Assembly: GCF_004310345.1 (NCBI RefSeq)
Contig: NZ_SISK01000011.1
Location: forward strand, 1-64,000
DNA length: 64,000 nucleotides
From: Paracoccus subflavus
GTDB taxonomy: Bacteria; Pseudomonadota; Alphaproteobacteria; Rhodobacterales; Rhodobacteraceae
Direction of reading: 5' to 3'
This document shows, piece after piece, positions 1 through 9,749 of this stretch. Made by a program: the position numbers and the translations under genes. The notes under the pieces were generated by a model, which was given only the letters and a program-made list of their open reading frames with translations, was not told the origin of the DNA and searched no databases. Numbering within the stretch: the stretch's first letter is position 1; each line of letters starts with the position of its first letter.

Positions 1-398
1 ACTCTCACGACGCACCGTCCGGTCAGTCATTCCCAGAATTTTCCCAGGAAACCCAGGCCATCAAGCCCGTCCCCCCGTCCCGACAACGTTCCCGCCTTCG
101 GTGAAGCGGTATTTACGGAGACGAGATCGAAGCCGCAAGCCGAAAAATTAGCGACTGCGCAATTTTTCCTGTAACCCAATATCTCTAAAGGAAAATTTTC
201 TCACCGGGAATGCCCGGTTCGATGGCATCAGGCCGGCTTGGTGCCGGCACCCAGACGAATCTCAGCCCTGATCGCGCCGTGATTCTGTCCAGATAACCTC
301 GTCTGCCCTGTGCTTTGCCCGCGGAATCACCCCAAGCCATTCTGTTGAGCAGTCTCCTCCTACCCGATGACACGCAGATGACGATCCCATGGCAGTCA
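1..398. other. Gene-free left edge
   Basis: I see no convincing gene here. A 62-codon minus-strand open frame (185-373) has no recognisable domain and no good ribosome binding site. The stretch is more AT-rich than its surroundings between about 140 and 205. It holds two AT-rich inverted repeats: GAAAAATT at 142-149 with AATTTTTC at 161-168, and the 10-bp palindrome GAAAATTTTC at 191-200. A 12-bp palindrome GGTGCCGGCACC lies at 240-251. It may be the control region of a gene left of the window. Confidence 0.5.
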
Positions 399-435
399 GG
401 AAACGAAACAGGCGCGGCCCTTGCGGGTCGCGCCT
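399..435 (-). terminator. Intrinsic terminator of rplM-rpsI
   Basis: Read on the minus strand, an 11-bp stem (AGGCGCG, one G-T wobble position, CCC) closes a 4-nt loop and is followed by GTTTCGTTTCC. It starts 25 bases past the rpsI stop, as expected for the end of this ribosomal protein operon. Confidence 0.75.
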
Positions 436-459
436 GGTCGATAGGCCGTTTTGCCGGGA

Positions 460-954
460 TCAGCGCTTCGAGAACTGGAAGCTGCGGCGCGCCTTGGCCT
501 TGCCGTACTTCTTCCGCTCCACCACGCGAGAGTCGCGGGTCAGGAAACCGGCCGCCTTCAGCGCCGCGCGCAGGGACGGTTCGTGCAACTGCAGCGCCTG
601 GCTGATGCCGTGCTTTACGGCGCCCGCCTGGCCCGACAGCCCGCCTCCCTTGACGGTGGCCTGCACGTCATACTGACCCGCCACCCCAGCAACGTCGAAG
701 GGCTGGCGCAGAATCATTTGCAGCACCGGGCGCGCGAAATACTCTGCGATATCCTTGCCGTTCACCACCACCTTGCCGGAACCGGGCTTGACCCAGACCC
801 GGGCAACGGCGTCCTTGCGTTTGCCGGTCGCATAGGAACGGCCATGCTGGTCGCGCTGCGATTCGCGGCGGATGGGGGCTTCGGCCGGGGCAGCGGCAGC
901 CGCGCCCGACACGACGGATTTCAGATCGTCGAGGCTTTTGATGTCTTCGGCCAT
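460..954 (-). CDS. rpsI: 30S ribosomal protein S9
   Basis: S9 is part of the head of the small ribosomal subunit; its C-terminal tail reaches the P-site tRNA. The protein has 164 residues. The conserved S9 core starts at about residue 38 ([17 protein letters not shown]) and the end is the family-typical RRSFQFSKR. The first ~37 residues, rich in Ala and acidic residues, are an N-terminal extension common in alphaproteobacterial S9. The ATG start lies one base after the rplM stop, so the two are co-transcribed and probably translationally coupled. An intrinsic terminator follows. Confidence 0.97.
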   Translation of the reverse strand: MAEDIKSLDDLKSVVSGAAAAAPAEAPIRRESQRDQHGRSYATGKRKDAVARVWVKPGSGKVVVNGKDIAEYFARPVLQMILRQPFDVAGVAGQYDVQATVKGGGLSGQAGAVKHGISQALQLHEPSLRAALKAAGFLTRDSRVVERKKYGKAKARRSFQFSKR

Positions 955-955
955 A

Positions 956-1420
956 TTACGCGCTCCGGGTGTTCTTGGGGTTCAGGACCTTGACGTCCAG
1001 AACTTCGGGCTGCTGCGCCTCGTGCGGATGATCCGAGCCCGTATAGACGCGCAGATGGGTCATCTGCTGCTTGCCCAGCTTGTTGCGGCTGATCATGCGC
1101 TCGACGGCCTTGACCACCACGCGCTCGGGGTGAGCGCCTTCCAGAATCTGGCGTGCGGTGCGGTGCTTGATGCCGCCGGGGTGGCCGGTGTGCCAGTAGT
1201 ATTTCTTGTCATCGCGCTTGTTGCCGGTCATCTGCACCTTGTCGGCGTTGATGATGATGACATTGTCACCCATGTCCATGTGGGGGGTGAAGGTCGGCTT
1301 GTGCTTGCCGCGCAGGCGATTGGCGACGATCGTGGCGAGGCGGCCCAGAACGACGCCTTCGGCATCAATCAGGATCCACTTCTTCTCGATCTCCGCCGGT
1401 TTCGCGGTATAGGTTTTCAT
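956..1420 (-). CDS. rplM: 50S ribosomal protein L13
   Basis: L13 is an early assembly protein of the large subunit. The 154-residue product has the normal family length and the usual landmarks: [16 protein letters not shown] near the start, [20 protein letters not shown] in the middle and the [15 protein letters not shown] block. It is the first gene of the rplM-rpsI pair. A GGAAGGG ribosome binding site precedes the ATG, and a sigma-70-like promoter sits about 40-70 bp upstream. Confidence 0.97.
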   Translation of the reverse strand: MKTYTAKPAEIEKKWILIDAEGVVLGRLATIVANRLRGKHKPTFTPHMDMGDNVIIINADKVQMTGNKRDDKKYYWHTGHPGGIKHRTARQILEGAHPERVVVKAVERMISRNKLGKQQMTHLRVYTGSDHPHEAQQPEVLDVKVLNPKNTRSA

Positions 1421-1460
1421 CTTTCGTCCCTTCCAGGGTCGTCAAAATCCGAGATGGCGG

Positions 1461-1489
1461 TGTATCTGCGATTGCGCCTGCTCCGTCAA
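1461..1489 (-). promoter_or_regulatory. Promoter of rplM-rpsI
   Basis: On the minus strand TTGACG (1489-1484) and GATACA (1466-1461) are separated by exactly 17 bp, a good housekeeping promoter for this group. The predicted start near 1454 gives a leader of roughly 35 bases before rplM. A small AT-rich inverted repeat (GGTATT-TT-AATACC, 1538-1551) lies upstream; its role is unknown. Confidence 0.6.
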
Positions 1490-1569
1490 GCACAGAAGAA
1501 GTCATTATTCCACAATAAAACATGAACTTAATATTTAGGTATTTTAATACCCAATTGAAGGGTGCTGTT

Positions 1570-1995
1570 TTATTGGCGCTTTGGGGGAATCGAATAGGTC
1601 ATCGAACAGCGGGCCACCCCTTCAGCCGATCCTTCCGAGAAGATCATCGCCTCGGCAACCGCAAGGCTGCGTCCCAGCTTGAGAATCCGGCATTCGGCCA
1701 GAAGATTCCGGCCTGCAGCGGGCTTGCGCATGAAATCGATCGAGGCATTGATTGTCACCGCCAGCGCAACTGGCCCGATCCGCGACAGGATTGCGCAGTA
1801 GATTGCCACATCCGCCAGCGCAAAGATGGAAGGGCCGCTGACGGTGCCGCCGGGGCGCAGGTGCTGATCACCGATCTGCAACAGGGCGACCAGCTTGTCA
1901 GGGGCCACAGACCGAATGCTGCATCCGTCAGCCACCTGCGGAAAATCTGTTGCCAGAAAAGCGTTAAGCCTGTCGGCATCCATCAGGATTTCCAT
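1570..1995 (-). CDS. PaaI-family hotdog thioesterase
   Basis: This is probably a cytoplasmic acyl-CoA thioesterase of the PaaI hotdog fold; the physiological substrate cannot be read from sequence. The 141-residue length is typical. The family segment GGTVSGPSIFALADVA spans residues 49-64, with Asp62 in the position of the usual catalytic acid. A second conserved stretch, SIDFMRKPAAGR, follows. GAGGGGAAAGT ahead of the ATG is a strong ribosome binding site; Met5 is a possible alternative start. It lies downstream of murD and upstream of rplM, but the gaps suggest an independent unit. Confidence 0.8.
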   Translation of the reverse strand: MEILMDADRLNAFLATDFPQVADGCSIRSVAPDKLVALLQIGDQHLRPGGTVSGPSIFALADVAIYCAILSRIGPVALAVTINASIDFMRKPAAGRNLLAECRILKLGRSLAVAEAMIFSEGSAEGVARCSMTYSIPPKRQ

Positions 1996-2093
1996 ACTTT
2001 CCCCTCTCTCGTTCCCCCTTGAGGCTTTCGGTAAAACACCAAGAGTTCAAGTAGCGGCCGCCATACCCCGTGGCCGTGATCGTTCGTTTCGGC

Positions 2094-2120
2094 GGAAAAT
2101 ATCCTCCGGAAGGTTCCGGA
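2094..2120 (-). repeat. GGATATTT intergenic element, copy A
   Basis: Downstream of the murD stop, the minus strand shows a TCCGGA/TCCGGA hairpin (2120-2105) followed by GGATATTTTCC. The GGATATTT core is shared with elements at 3571-3600 and 35443-35496, and in altered form at 54654-54721. Here hairpin plus T-run could act as the murD terminator. Confidence 0.45.
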
Positions 2121-2123
2121 CGT

Positions 2124-3527
2124 TCAGCGTGAAGCCAAGGCCTTCACCAATGCGGTAAAATGCTCGCCGCGCTTTTCAAAGTTCGGATACTGGTCAAAGC
2201 TGGCGGCAGCAGGCGCCAGCAGCACGGTGTCGCCTGGCTGTGCCTCGGCAGCGGCGCGGGCGACGGCGGCGTCCATCGTTTCGGCGATCTCGTGGGGGGT
2301 CTGGCCGATTTCCAATGCGAAATCGCGGGCAGAATGGCCGATCAGATAGGCTTTGGCAACGCGGCCCAGATAAGGCGCCAGGGCACCGATCCCCCCGTCC
2401 TTGCCAAGCCCCCCGGCAATCCAGCGGATGCGGTCGAAGGCCTGAAGCGCCTTGGCGGCGGCGTCGACATTGGTTGCCTTGGAATCATTGACGTAACGGA
2501 CACCGTCGATATCCGCGACCGTCTGGCTGCGATGCGGCAGGCCCGCGAAACTGTGGAACGCGGCCTCGATGTCGCGCGGCGCCAGGCCCACGGCGCGGCA
2601 GGCGGCATAGGCGGCACAGGCGTTCTGGTGGTTGTGGGCGCCGGGAAGGCCCTTGATGTCGCGAAGGTCGATGGACGCAGCCTGCCGTCCCTTGCGGTAT
2701 TCGGCCAGATACCCCTTGCGCGCAAAGACCGACCACGCCGCACCATCAAGCTTTTGCCCCGCCGAGACCCGGATCACCCGGTCGTCGGCCGGGCCCATCG
2801 ACAACTGGTCGGCCAGATACAGCCCTTCGATTTCGTCAACGCCGATCACCGCACGGTCCGGCCCGCCTTCGGCAAACAGCCGGCGCTTGGCCGCGAAGTA
2901 TCCGCCGGGACCGCCGTGGCGATCCAGGTGGTCGGGCGACAGGTTGGTGAAGACCGCGACATCGGGCGTCAGGGCGCGGGCAAGTTCGGTCTGATAGCTG
3001 GACAGTTCCAGCACCACGACCTCTCCGTCGATCGCCGGTTCCAGCGACAGGACGCCCGTGCCGATGTTGCCACCTACCTGCGTGGGGCGGCCGGCTTCGG
3101 TCAGGATGTGGTGGATCAGCGCGGTGGTCGTGGATTTGCCGTTCGACCCGGTGACCGCGATCACGCGGGGGGCGCGGTCGAACCCCTCCCAATCCTCGGT
3201 CGCATAGCTGCGAAAGAACAGGCCGATGTCGTTGTCCACCGGGATGCCCATTCCGTAAGCCTTGGCGATCACTGGATGCGGTTTGGGATACAGATGCGGG
3301 ATGCCGGGGCTGACGATCAGCGCGGCCACGCCCGCCCAGGCATCGTCGCGGGTCAGGTCCGCAATGGTCAGGCCATCGGCCGCAGCGGCGTCGCGCGTAT
3401 CGTTGCCGTCGTCCCAGGCAATAACACGCGCGCCGCCCGCCACCAGGGCGGCAGCGGTCGCCCTGCCGGAACGGCCGAGGCCGAGAACGGCGACGGTTTG
3501 CCCTTCGACTCCTTGGACAGGGATCAT
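2124..3527 (-). CDS. murD: UDP-N-acetylmuramoylalanine--D-glutamate ligase
   Basis: MurD adds D-glutamate to UDP-MurNAc-L-Ala in cytoplasmic peptidoglycan precursor synthesis, using ATP. The protein has 467 residues. A Rossmann-like N-terminal domain ([12 protein letters not shown] near residue 13) is followed by the ATP-binding loop TGSNGKST at 126-133, then [12 protein letters not shown] and the VNDSKATN region of the C-terminal ligase domain. It is the last gene of the division/cell-wall cluster in this window; ftsW, which usually follows, is absent. A 73-bp gap separates it from mraY. Confidence 0.96.
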   Translation of the reverse strand: MIPVQGVEGQTVAVLGLGRSGRATAAALVAGGARVIAWDDGNDTRDAAAADGLTIADLTRDDAWAGVAALIVSPGIPHLYPKPHPVIAKAYGMGIPVDNDIGLFFRSYATEDWEGFDRAPRVIAVTGSNGKSTTTALIHHILTEAGRPTQVGGNIGTGVLSLEPAIDGEVVVLELSSYQTELARALTPDVAVFTNLSPDHLDRHGGPGGYFAAKRRLFAEGGPDRAVIGVDEIEGLYLADQLSMGPADDRVIRVSAGQKLDGAAWSVFARKGYLAEYRKGRQAASIDLRDIKGLPGAHNHQNACAAYAACRAVGLAPRDIEAAFHSFAGLPHRSQTVADIDGVRYVNDSKATNVDAAAKALQAFDRIRWIAGGLGKDGGIGALAPYLGRVAKAYLIGHSARDFALEIGQTPHEIAETMDAAVARAAAEAQPGDTVLLAPAAASFDQYPNFEKRGEHFTALVKALASR

Positions 3528-3570
3528 GTGCGCAACCTTTCAACCAAGCCGGGATCCTTCCGCCCCCGAC

Positions 3571-3600
3571 CCCCTCGAGGATATTTCGCCAAGATGAAGA
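3571..3600 (+). repeat. GGATATTT intergenic element, copy B
   Basis: The stretch CCCCTCGAGGATATTTCG followed by CCAAGATGAAGA runs directly into the mraY stop codon. Copy at 35467-35496 has the same core and the same continuation (CAAG, AAGATCAGCGC) into the stop of another minus-strand gene, so the element sits immediately behind stop codons. Confidence 0.5.
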
Positions 3601-4683
3601 TCAGCGCAGCTTGAGGGTTGCAAGCCCGATCAGCGCCAGCACCAGCGCGATGATCCAGAACCGGATCACGATCTGCGCCTCGCCCCAGCCCTTTTTCTCG
3701 AAATGGTGGTGAATGGGGGCCATCAGAAAGACGCGCCGTCCGGTGCGCTTGAAATAGGCGACCTGGATGATGACCGACAGCGCCTCGACCACGAACAACC
3801 CGCCGACAATGGCCAGCACGATCTCGTGCTTGGTAACAACGGCGATGGCACCCAGCGCGCCACCCAGCGCCAGCGATCCGGTATCGCCCATGAATACGGC
3901 CGCCGGCGGGGCATTGTACCACAGGAAGCCCAGGCCGCCGCCGATCAGGGCCGCGACGAAGATCAGGATCTCGCCCGTGCCGGGAACATGATGGACGCCC
4001 AGATAATCGGTGAAATCCACCCGGCCCACGGTATAGGCGATGACGCCCAGCGTTCCGGCGGCGATCATCACCGGCATGATCGCCAGCCCGTCCAGCCCGT
4101 CGGTCAGGTTGACTGCGTTGGCCGAACCTACGATCACCAGCATCCCGAAGGGAATGAACAGCAGCCAGAGATTGACCAGCACGTCCTTGAACACCGGCAG
4201 AGCCAGTTGACCGCTCAGCCCCGCCGGATGCAGCCACATGGCCCAGCCCGCCGCGATCAGCGCCAAGGCAAGACCCAGGGCCATCCGCACCCGGCCCGAG
4301 ACGCCCTTGGTGTTCTGCTTGCTGACCTTGGCATAGTCGTCGGCGAACCCGATCGCGGCATAGCCCGCCGTGACCAGCAAGACGATCCAGACATAGCCGT
4401 TGTCCAGCCGCGCCCAGAGCATGGTCGAGAAGAACAGCGCCGCCAAAATCAGAATGCCGCCCATCGTCGGCGTGCCGGCCTTGACGAAATGGCCCTGGGG
4501 GCCGTCGTCGCGGATCGGCTGGCCCTTTTTCTGGACGCGGCGCAGATAGTTGATCAGCGGGCGACCGAAAATGAAGCCGAAGACCAGCGCCGTGAAGAAC
4601 GCAGCCCCCGCCCGGAAGGTGATATAACGAAACAGGTTGAAAAGGTCGCCCCCTTCGGAAAGGCCGCTCAGCCAATAAAGCAT
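3601..4683 (-). CDS. mraY: Phospho-N-acetylmuramoyl-pentapeptide transferase
   Basis: MraY is the integral membrane enzyme that transfers phospho-MurNAc-pentapeptide to undecaprenyl phosphate, giving lipid I. The 360-residue protein is strongly hydrophobic with about ten membrane segments. Signature residues are present: GFADDYAK with Asp115-Asp116, [10 protein letters not shown] at 192-201, [11 protein letters not shown], and the [13 protein letters not shown] block near the C-terminus. It begins three bases after murF ends, so the genes are in one operon. Confidence 0.97.
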   Translation of the reverse strand: MLYWLSGLSEGGDLFNLFRYITFRAGAAFFTALVFGFIFGRPLINYLRRVQKKGQPIRDDGPQGHFVKAGTPTMGGILILAALFFSTMLWARLDNGYVWIVLLVTAGYAAIGFADDYAKVSKQNTKGVSGRVRMALGLALALIAAGWAMWLHPAGLSGQLALPVFKDVLVNLWLLFIPFGMLVIVGSANAVNLTDGLDGLAIMPVMIAAGTLGVIAYTVGRVDFTDYLGVHHVPGTGEILIFVAALIGGGLGFLWYNAPPAAVFMGDTGSLALGGALGAIAVVTKHEIVLAIVGGLFVVEALSVIIQVAYFKRTGRRVFLMAPIHHHFEKKGWGEAQIVIRFWIIALVLALIGLATLKLR

Positions 4684-4686
4684 CGG

Positions 4687-6069
4687 TTATTCTTTCGGTT
4701 GGAATGCGGGCGTCTGCGCCGATTTCCGCAGGGCGTCAACGACGGTCGAGATTTTCGATGATTTGGAGCCCTTGACCAGAACGATATCGCCGGGCGCCAC
4801 CAAGTCATCCAGTCGGCTGGCAAGGCCCGCTGCGGTTTCGGCCCAGATCCCGCGCCTGGCGGGCGGCAGGGCATCGTGCAGATGGCGCATCCGCGGTCCG
4901 GCGCTGTGGACCAGATCGACCTGTTCCATCGCGGGATCCTCTGCCATGGCGCGATGCAGGGCTTCCTCGTCCGCGCCCAGTTCCAGCATGTCGCCCAGGA
5001 TCGCGATCCGCCGCCCGCCTTGCAGACCGGCCAGCGTGGCAAGTCCGGCCGACAGCGAGGTCGGATTGGCGTTATAGGCGTCATCGATCAGGCGGATGCC
5101 CCCCAGATTCTCGACCGCTCCGCGTCCTTTGGGCGGCAACCAGTCGCCCAGACGCTTTCCGGCGTCCTTGACATCGGCTCCGGCGGCGGCAAGCGCCGCC
5201 AGAACGCCGACGGCGTTCATCGCGAAATGGGCGCCGGTGGTCTGCAAGGTAAAATCCACCGTGTCGCCACCGATCCTGGCGCGGCACGGGAGGGTGCCGT
5301 CTTCGGATTTGGCCTGGACCAGCTTTGCCTGACCGTCGCGGCCAAAGCCCACCACCAAGGCACCGGCCGCATCGGCGCAGTCGCGCAGGATTTGCGTCAC
5401 CGCCAGATCCTCGGGGATGATGGCATGGCCGACGGCTTCAAGCCCTTCGAAGATCGAGCCCTTTTCGCGGGCGATCCCTTCGATGGCACCGAACGCCTCC
5501 AGATGCGCGGCGGCAACCGTGGTAATCATCGCGACATGCGGGCGGGCCAGCCGCGACAGGGGCGCGATTTCGCCCGGATGGTTCATGCCGATCTCGACGA
5601 TCGCGAAGTCGGTATCGGCAGGCATCCGCGCCAAGGTGAGGGGCACGCCCCAGTGGTTGTTATAGCTGGCCTCGGCCGCGTGGATACGCCCCTGCCCCGT
5701 CAGCGCCACACGCGCCATCTCCTTGGTCGAGGTCTTGCCCACCGACCCGGTGATGGCAATGACCCGGCCCGCCATGCGCGCCCGGCCCGCGCGACCCAGC
5801 GATTCCAGCGCGGCCAGCACATCGGGGACGATCAGCAGCGGCGCGGACGGATCGACGCCGTCGGGGATCCGGCTGACCAGGGCCGCAGCCGCGCCCCTCT
5901 CCAGCGCCTGCCCCACAAAATCATGCCCGTCCCGAACATCGGCAAGCGCCACGAACAGATCGCCCGGCCGGAGGGTGCGGGTGTCGATGGACACGCCCTC
6001 GGCCTCCCAGTCGCCCTGCGTCCTGCCGCCCGTCGCGGCCGCGGCCTCGTTGGCTGTCCACAGGCTCAT
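4687..6069 (-). CDS. murF: UDP-N-acetylmuramoyl-tripeptide--D-alanyl-D-alanine ligase
   Basis: MurF adds D-Ala-D-Ala to the UDP-MurNAc tripeptide, completing the cytoplasmic pentapeptide. The 460-residue protein has the Mur ligase architecture: an N-terminal substrate domain (SIDTRTLRPGDLFVAL), the ATP loop ITGSVGKTSTKE at 106-117, the EIGMNHPGEI motif typical of MurF, and DDAYNANPTS in the C-terminal domain. Its start overlaps the murE stop by four bases (ATGA), indicating translational coupling. Confidence 0.96.
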   Translation of the reverse strand: MSLWTANEAAAATGGRTQGDWEAEGVSIDTRTLRPGDLFVALADVRDGHDFVGQALERGAAAALVSRIPDGVDPSAPLLIVPDVLAALESLGRAGRARMAGRVIAITGSVGKTSTKEMARVALTGQGRIHAAEASYNNHWGVPLTLARMPADTDFAIVEIGMNHPGEIAPLSRLARPHVAMITTVAAAHLEAFGAIEGIAREKGSIFEGLEAVGHAIIPEDLAVTQILRDCADAAGALVVGFGRDGQAKLVQAKSEDGTLPCRARIGGDTVDFTLQTTGAHFAMNAVGVLAALAAAGADVKDAGKRLGDWLPPKGRGAVENLGGIRLIDDAYNANPTSLSAGLATLAGLQGGRRIAILGDMLELGADEEALHRAMAEDPAMEQVDLVHSAGPRMRHLHDALPPARRGIWAETAAGLASRLDDLVAPGDIVLVKGSKSSKISTVVDALRKSAQTPAFQPKE

Positions 6070-7565
6070 ATCTTGCCGTCCAGCGCCGCAACCGCGACGG
6101 ATGCCTGTTCGGCATCGTCGAAGGGATAGACGTCATTGCCGATGATCTGGCCGGTTTCGTGCCCCTTGCCGCAGATCAGCAGCGCATCGCCCGGCACCAG
6201 CGCATCGACGCCGCGCAGGATCGCCTCGGCCCGGTCGGCGACCTCGGTTGCCTCGGGGCCGGCGCCCTCCACCACGGCGGCGCGGATCGCGGCGGGATCC
6301 TCGGTCCTGGGGTTGTCGTCAGTAACGATCACCACATCCGCAAACTGACGCGCGGCCTCGCCCATCAGGGGGCGCTTGCCCCGGTCGCGGTCGCCGCCCG
6401 CCCCGATCACGCAGACGATGCGGCCCATCACATGCGGGCGCAGCGATTGCAGCGCCGCCACGACCGCGCCGGGCTTGTGGGCGTAATCGACAAAGACCGT
6501 CGCGCCGTTTTCCCGCTGTGCGACCAGTTGCATCCGTCCGCGAACGGTGTGCAATTCGGGCAGCGCGCGCAGGACGGCATCGGCGGAATCGCCCGCCGCC
6601 AGCGCCAGCCCCACGGCGGCCAGAACGTTTTCCGCCTGGAACCCGCCAATCAGCGGCAGGCGCACCATATGCGGCTGGCCCATCAGCGAAAACCGCAGAT
6701 CCTGACCGGTTGCATCATAGCGTTGCCCAAGGATTCGCAGCATGGCGTTATCGGTGATGCCGACGGTCGTCACGGCAAGCCCGCGATCACTGGCGATGTC
6801 CAGCATCTGGCGGCCCCGGTCGCCGTCGATGTTGATGACGGCCGCCGCGCCGTCCTCCAGGATATGGTTGAACAACAGCGCCTTGGCCGCGAAATATTCG
6901 TCAAAGCCTGCGTGATAGTCCAGATGGTCCTGGCTGAAGTTGGTAAAGGCCCCGGCCTCGACCCGCACGCCGTCCAGGCGGCGCTGATCCAGACCGTGGC
7001 TCGATGCCTCCATCGCGGCATGGGTGACGCCGGCGGCTGCCGCCTCGGACAGGATGCGGTGCAGCGTCAGGGGGTCGGGCGTGGTATGGGCAAGCTTGGC
7101 TTGGTAATCGCCCTGCACCCCCATGGTCCCCAGGCTGATCGCCTTGCGGCCAAGATGCTGCCAGATCTGGCGGGTAAAGCTGGCGACGCTGGTCTTGCCC
7201 GATGTTCCGGTGACGGCCACGACATGCTCGGGCTGGGCCTCGAACCACAGGGCGGCGGCGCCTGCCAGGGCTGCGCGTGCGTCCTCGGCCACCACGACCG
7301 CCCCGTCCCATCCCGACAAGGCGCTTGCCGCCATCTCGGCCCCCGCGCGGTCGGTCAGGACGGCAATCGCCCCCATCCGCAGGGCATAGGGAATGAACTC
7401 GGCCCCGTGGACCGCCGATCCGGGCAGGGCGGCGAACAGGTGTCCGGGTTTCACCGTGCGGCTGTCCAGTGACAGTCCCGTGACGTCCAGGTCGCGCCCA
7501 TCCCTTGCCCGCAGCCCCAACTGCGACAGCGTTTTCGTCCCCTGCCCCACCGTTTCACCCATCAT
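6066..7565 (-). CDS. murE: UDP-MurNAc-L-Ala-D-Glu--meso-diaminopimelate ligase
   Basis: MurE adds the third residue of the peptidoglycan stem peptide. The 499-residue protein has the P-loop TGTSGKTS at 119-126 and the DNPR motif at 417-420. DNPR is the signature of enzymes that choose meso-diaminopimelate over lysine, which fits a Gram-negative wall. Two consecutive ATG codons open the gene; it overlaps the ftsI stop by 11 bases and its own stop overlaps murF. Confidence 0.96.
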   Translation of the reverse strand: MMGETVGQGTKTLSQLGLRARDGRDLDVTGLSLDSRTVKPGHLFAALPGSAVHGAEFIPYALRMGAIAVLTDRAGAEMAASALSGWDGAVVVAEDARAALAGAAALWFEAQPEHVVAVTGTSGKTSVASFTRQIWQHLGRKAISLGTMGVQGDYQAKLAHTTPDPLTLHRILSEAAAAGVTHAAMEASSHGLDQRRLDGVRVEAGAFTNFSQDHLDYHAGFDEYFAAKALLFNHILEDGAAAVINIDGDRGRQMLDIASDRGLAVTTVGITDNAMLRILGQRYDATGQDLRFSLMGQPHMVRLPLIGGFQAENVLAAVGLALAAGDSADAVLRALPELHTVRGRMQLVAQRENGATVFVDYAHKPGAVVAALQSLRPHVMGRIVCVIGAGGDRDRGKRPLMGEAARQFADVVIVTDDNPRTEDPAAIRAAVVEGAGPEATEVADRAEAILRGVDALVPGDALLICGKGHETGQIIGNDVYPFDDAEQASVAVAALDGKI

Positions 7566-9402
7566 TGGTTTGTGCGACCCGCTCTATCCCATCGTCTGCG
7601 GGCGGTTCAACACGGGGTTGAAAACGAGGAGTGATGACCGGCAGTGTCTCGCCTGTCACCGGCTCAAGACCCACCAGCGGTGCCAGACGGCGGATGATGG
7701 CCGAGGCGACGGGCGCCGCGGTGGCGCCCGCGGTGCGGCTTTCCCCGCCGGGACCGGTAACAGAGGGTTCGTCCAGGGTCACGATCATGACGTATTTCGG
7801 CGCGCTGGCAGGAAAGACCGATGCAAAGGTCGAGACGACCTTGTTGTCGTAGTACCCGCCCGAGGGACGCGGCTTGTCGGCGGTGCCGGTCTTGCCTGCG
7901 ACCTCGTAACCCTCGACCTCGGCCTGCTTGGCGGTGCCGCGCGTCACGACCTGCCGCAGCATGTCCACCGCACGGGCTGCAGCCCGGGGTGACAAGACCT
8001 GCTCGCCTTCCGGGCGGGTGCGCCCATGGATCAGCGTCGGCGTGACCTTGCGACCGCCATTGGCGATGGTGGCATAGGCCGCCGCCAGGTGCAGCGGGCT
8101 TGCCGCAAGGCCGTGGCCAAAGGACACGGTGGCAGCGGTCACGGCAGGCCAGCGGGGGGGCACCAGCGGCTTGCCGGTCGGTGCCTCGACCATCTCGAGG
8201 GGCAGGGGATCGAAGAAGCCCAGCTTGTCCAGAAAGTCCTTTTGCTTGTCCACGCCGATCATCTGCGCGATGCGCACCGTGCCGACGTTGGACGACTTGA
8301 CGATCACGTCCGTTGCCGACAGTTGCGGACCGTAATTCGAGAAATCGTTGATGCGGTACTTGCCGATCCGCATCGGCGTGGTGGTGTTGATGCCGCTGTT
8401 GGGGTTGATGATCTGCAAGTCGAGTGCCTGCGCCACCGGAAAGATCTTGAAGGTCGATCCCAGTTCATACTGCCCCTGCACCGCGCGGTTGAACAGCGGG
8501 CTGTCGGACGGATCGCCCTTCAGCAGCGGACGCGGGCGGTCGTTCGGGTCGAAATCGGGCAGGCTGGCCATCGCCAGGATCTCGCCCGTGGCGATCTCCA
8601 TCAGGATGCCGGTAGAGCCCTTGGCATTCATCACCTCCATGCCCGAGGCCAGAACCTCCTCCATCGCCGCCTGCACGCCCAGGTCGATGGACAGTTGCAG
8701 CGGGGCGCCTGCATTGGCCGGGTCGCGCAGCCAGCCGTCAAAGGCTTTCTCGACCCCCGCCACGCCCAGAACCTCGGCGCTGCTGACGCCTTCGTTGCCA
8801 AAACCCGATCCGCCCAGGATATGGCTTGCGACACGACCGTTGGGATAGACACGCATCTCGCGCGGGCCGAACAGCAGGCCGGGCTCGCCCAGATCGTGGA
8901 CAGCCTGCATCTGTTCGGGCGACATCTTGCGCTTGATCCACATGAACTTGCGGCTGCCGGTGAAATCGCGCAGCAGCTTGTCGCCATCCAGATCGGGAAA
9001 GATCCGCGCAAGGCCCTCGGCCGCGCCCACCGGATCGACCATCTGATGGGGATGGGCATACAGGGAATGGGTTAACAGATTCGTGGCAAGGACGCGGCCC
9101 TGCCGGTCGGTAATGTCCGCGCGCTGCGATGCGATCTGGGCCGACATGATCCCGCTCTGCGGCTCGACGGGATCGGTCGAGGCCAAGGCGCCCATCCGCA
9201 GCCCTACCACGCCGAACCCCAGCACGAACAGACACGCCATCAGCGCCAGACGTCCCTCGGCCCGGCGGCGGGCCTTGTCCTGCATGGCCTCGTGCCGCAG
9301 GCGGCGGTTCTCGGCCTCGGTCTCGTCAGGATTCTCGCCGCGATCATGGGTGCGAAGGAGGCGGGCGAGCGGGCGCAAGGGGATGCGGGTCATGACGGTC
9401 AC
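7555..9402 (-). CDS. ftsI: Septal peptidoglycan transpeptidase, PBP3
   Basis: FtsI cross-links septal peptidoglycan at the divisome. The 615-residue protein has a cytoplasmic Arg-rich segment (1-50), one membrane anchor (about 51-70), a dimerisation domain and a penicillin-binding transpeptidase domain. Active-site motifs are STFK (catalytic Ser316), SSN (370-372) and KTG (504-506). The C-terminal tail after about residue 580 is Pro-rich. The start is GTG at 9402, inside a GTGA overlap with the ftsL stop; a second in-frame ATG lies three codons on. Confidence 0.95.
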   Translation of the reverse strand: MTVMTRIPLRPLARLLRTHDRGENPDETEAENRRLRHEAMQDKARRRAEGRLALMACLFVLGFGVVGLRMGALASTDPVEPQSGIMSAQIASQRADITDRQGRVLATNLLTHSLYAHPHQMVDPVGAAEGLARIFPDLDGDKLLRDFTGSRKFMWIKRKMSPEQMQAVHDLGEPGLLFGPREMRVYPNGRVASHILGGSGFGNEGVSSAEVLGVAGVEKAFDGWLRDPANAGAPLQLSIDLGVQAAMEEVLASGMEVMNAKGSTGILMEIATGEILAMASLPDFDPNDRPRPLLKGDPSDSPLFNRAVQGQYELGSTFKIFPVAQALDLQIINPNSGINTTTPMRIGKYRINDFSNYGPQLSATDVIVKSSNVGTVRIAQMIGVDKQKDFLDKLGFFDPLPLEMVEAPTGKPLVPPRWPAVTAATVSFGHGLAASPLHLAAAYATIANGGRKVTPTLIHGRTRPEGEQVLSPRAAARAVDMLRQVVTRGTAKQAEVEGYEVAGKTGTADKPRPSGGYYDNKVVSTFASVFPASAPKYVMIVTLDEPSVTGPGGESRTAGATAAPVASAIIRRLAPLVGLEPVTGETLPVITPRFQPRVEPPADDGIERVAQTNDG

Positions 9403-9749
9403 TCCTGCGGGGCGGCGTCGCCGGGTTCGCCGGCCGGATCGGCAGGCGGCGGCGGCGCGGGGGGTCGGGGATAATCGATATGGTTCAGATCAACGACTTG
9501 TCCGCCTTCGCGCGGGACCAATTGCAGCCGGTCGAAATTCAGATCAACCAGTTCGCGCAGCCGCTCGGGTCGGTTCAGATAGGCCCATTCCGCGCGCAAG
9601 ATGCCCAGTTCCTCGCGCAGGCGGGCGATATCGCGCTGGATCTGGTTCATCTCTCCGATAACGGCCTGGGTGCGGTAATTCTCGCGATAGGCCCAGAAGG
9701 CCAATGCCATCACCACCAGAGTGCAGGCCAGATAGGTCAGCGGGCGCAT
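9399..9749 (-). CDS. ftsL: Cell division protein FtsL
   Basis: FtsL is a small bitopic divisome protein that joins FtsB and FtsQ and activates septal wall synthesis. The 116-residue product has one N-terminal membrane segment (LTYLACTLVVMALAFWAY, about 4-21), then a heptad-rich coiled coil (about 25-60) and a Pro-rich C-terminus (about 95-112). Sequence identity in this family is low, so the call rests on size, topology and position between rsmH and ftsI. It overlaps rsmH by one base and ftsI by four. Confidence 0.88.
   Translation of the reverse strand: MRPLTYLACTLVVMALAFWAYRENYRTQAVIGEMNQIQRDIARLREELGILRAEWAYLNRPERLRELVDLNFDRLQLVPREGGQVVDLNHIDYPRPPAPPPPADPAGEPGDAAPQE

Noticed and set aside
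185..373. A 62-codon minus-strand gene at the left edge
   Set aside because: No recognisable domain, no clear ribosome binding site, Arg-rich composition typical of chance frames in GC-rich DNA.
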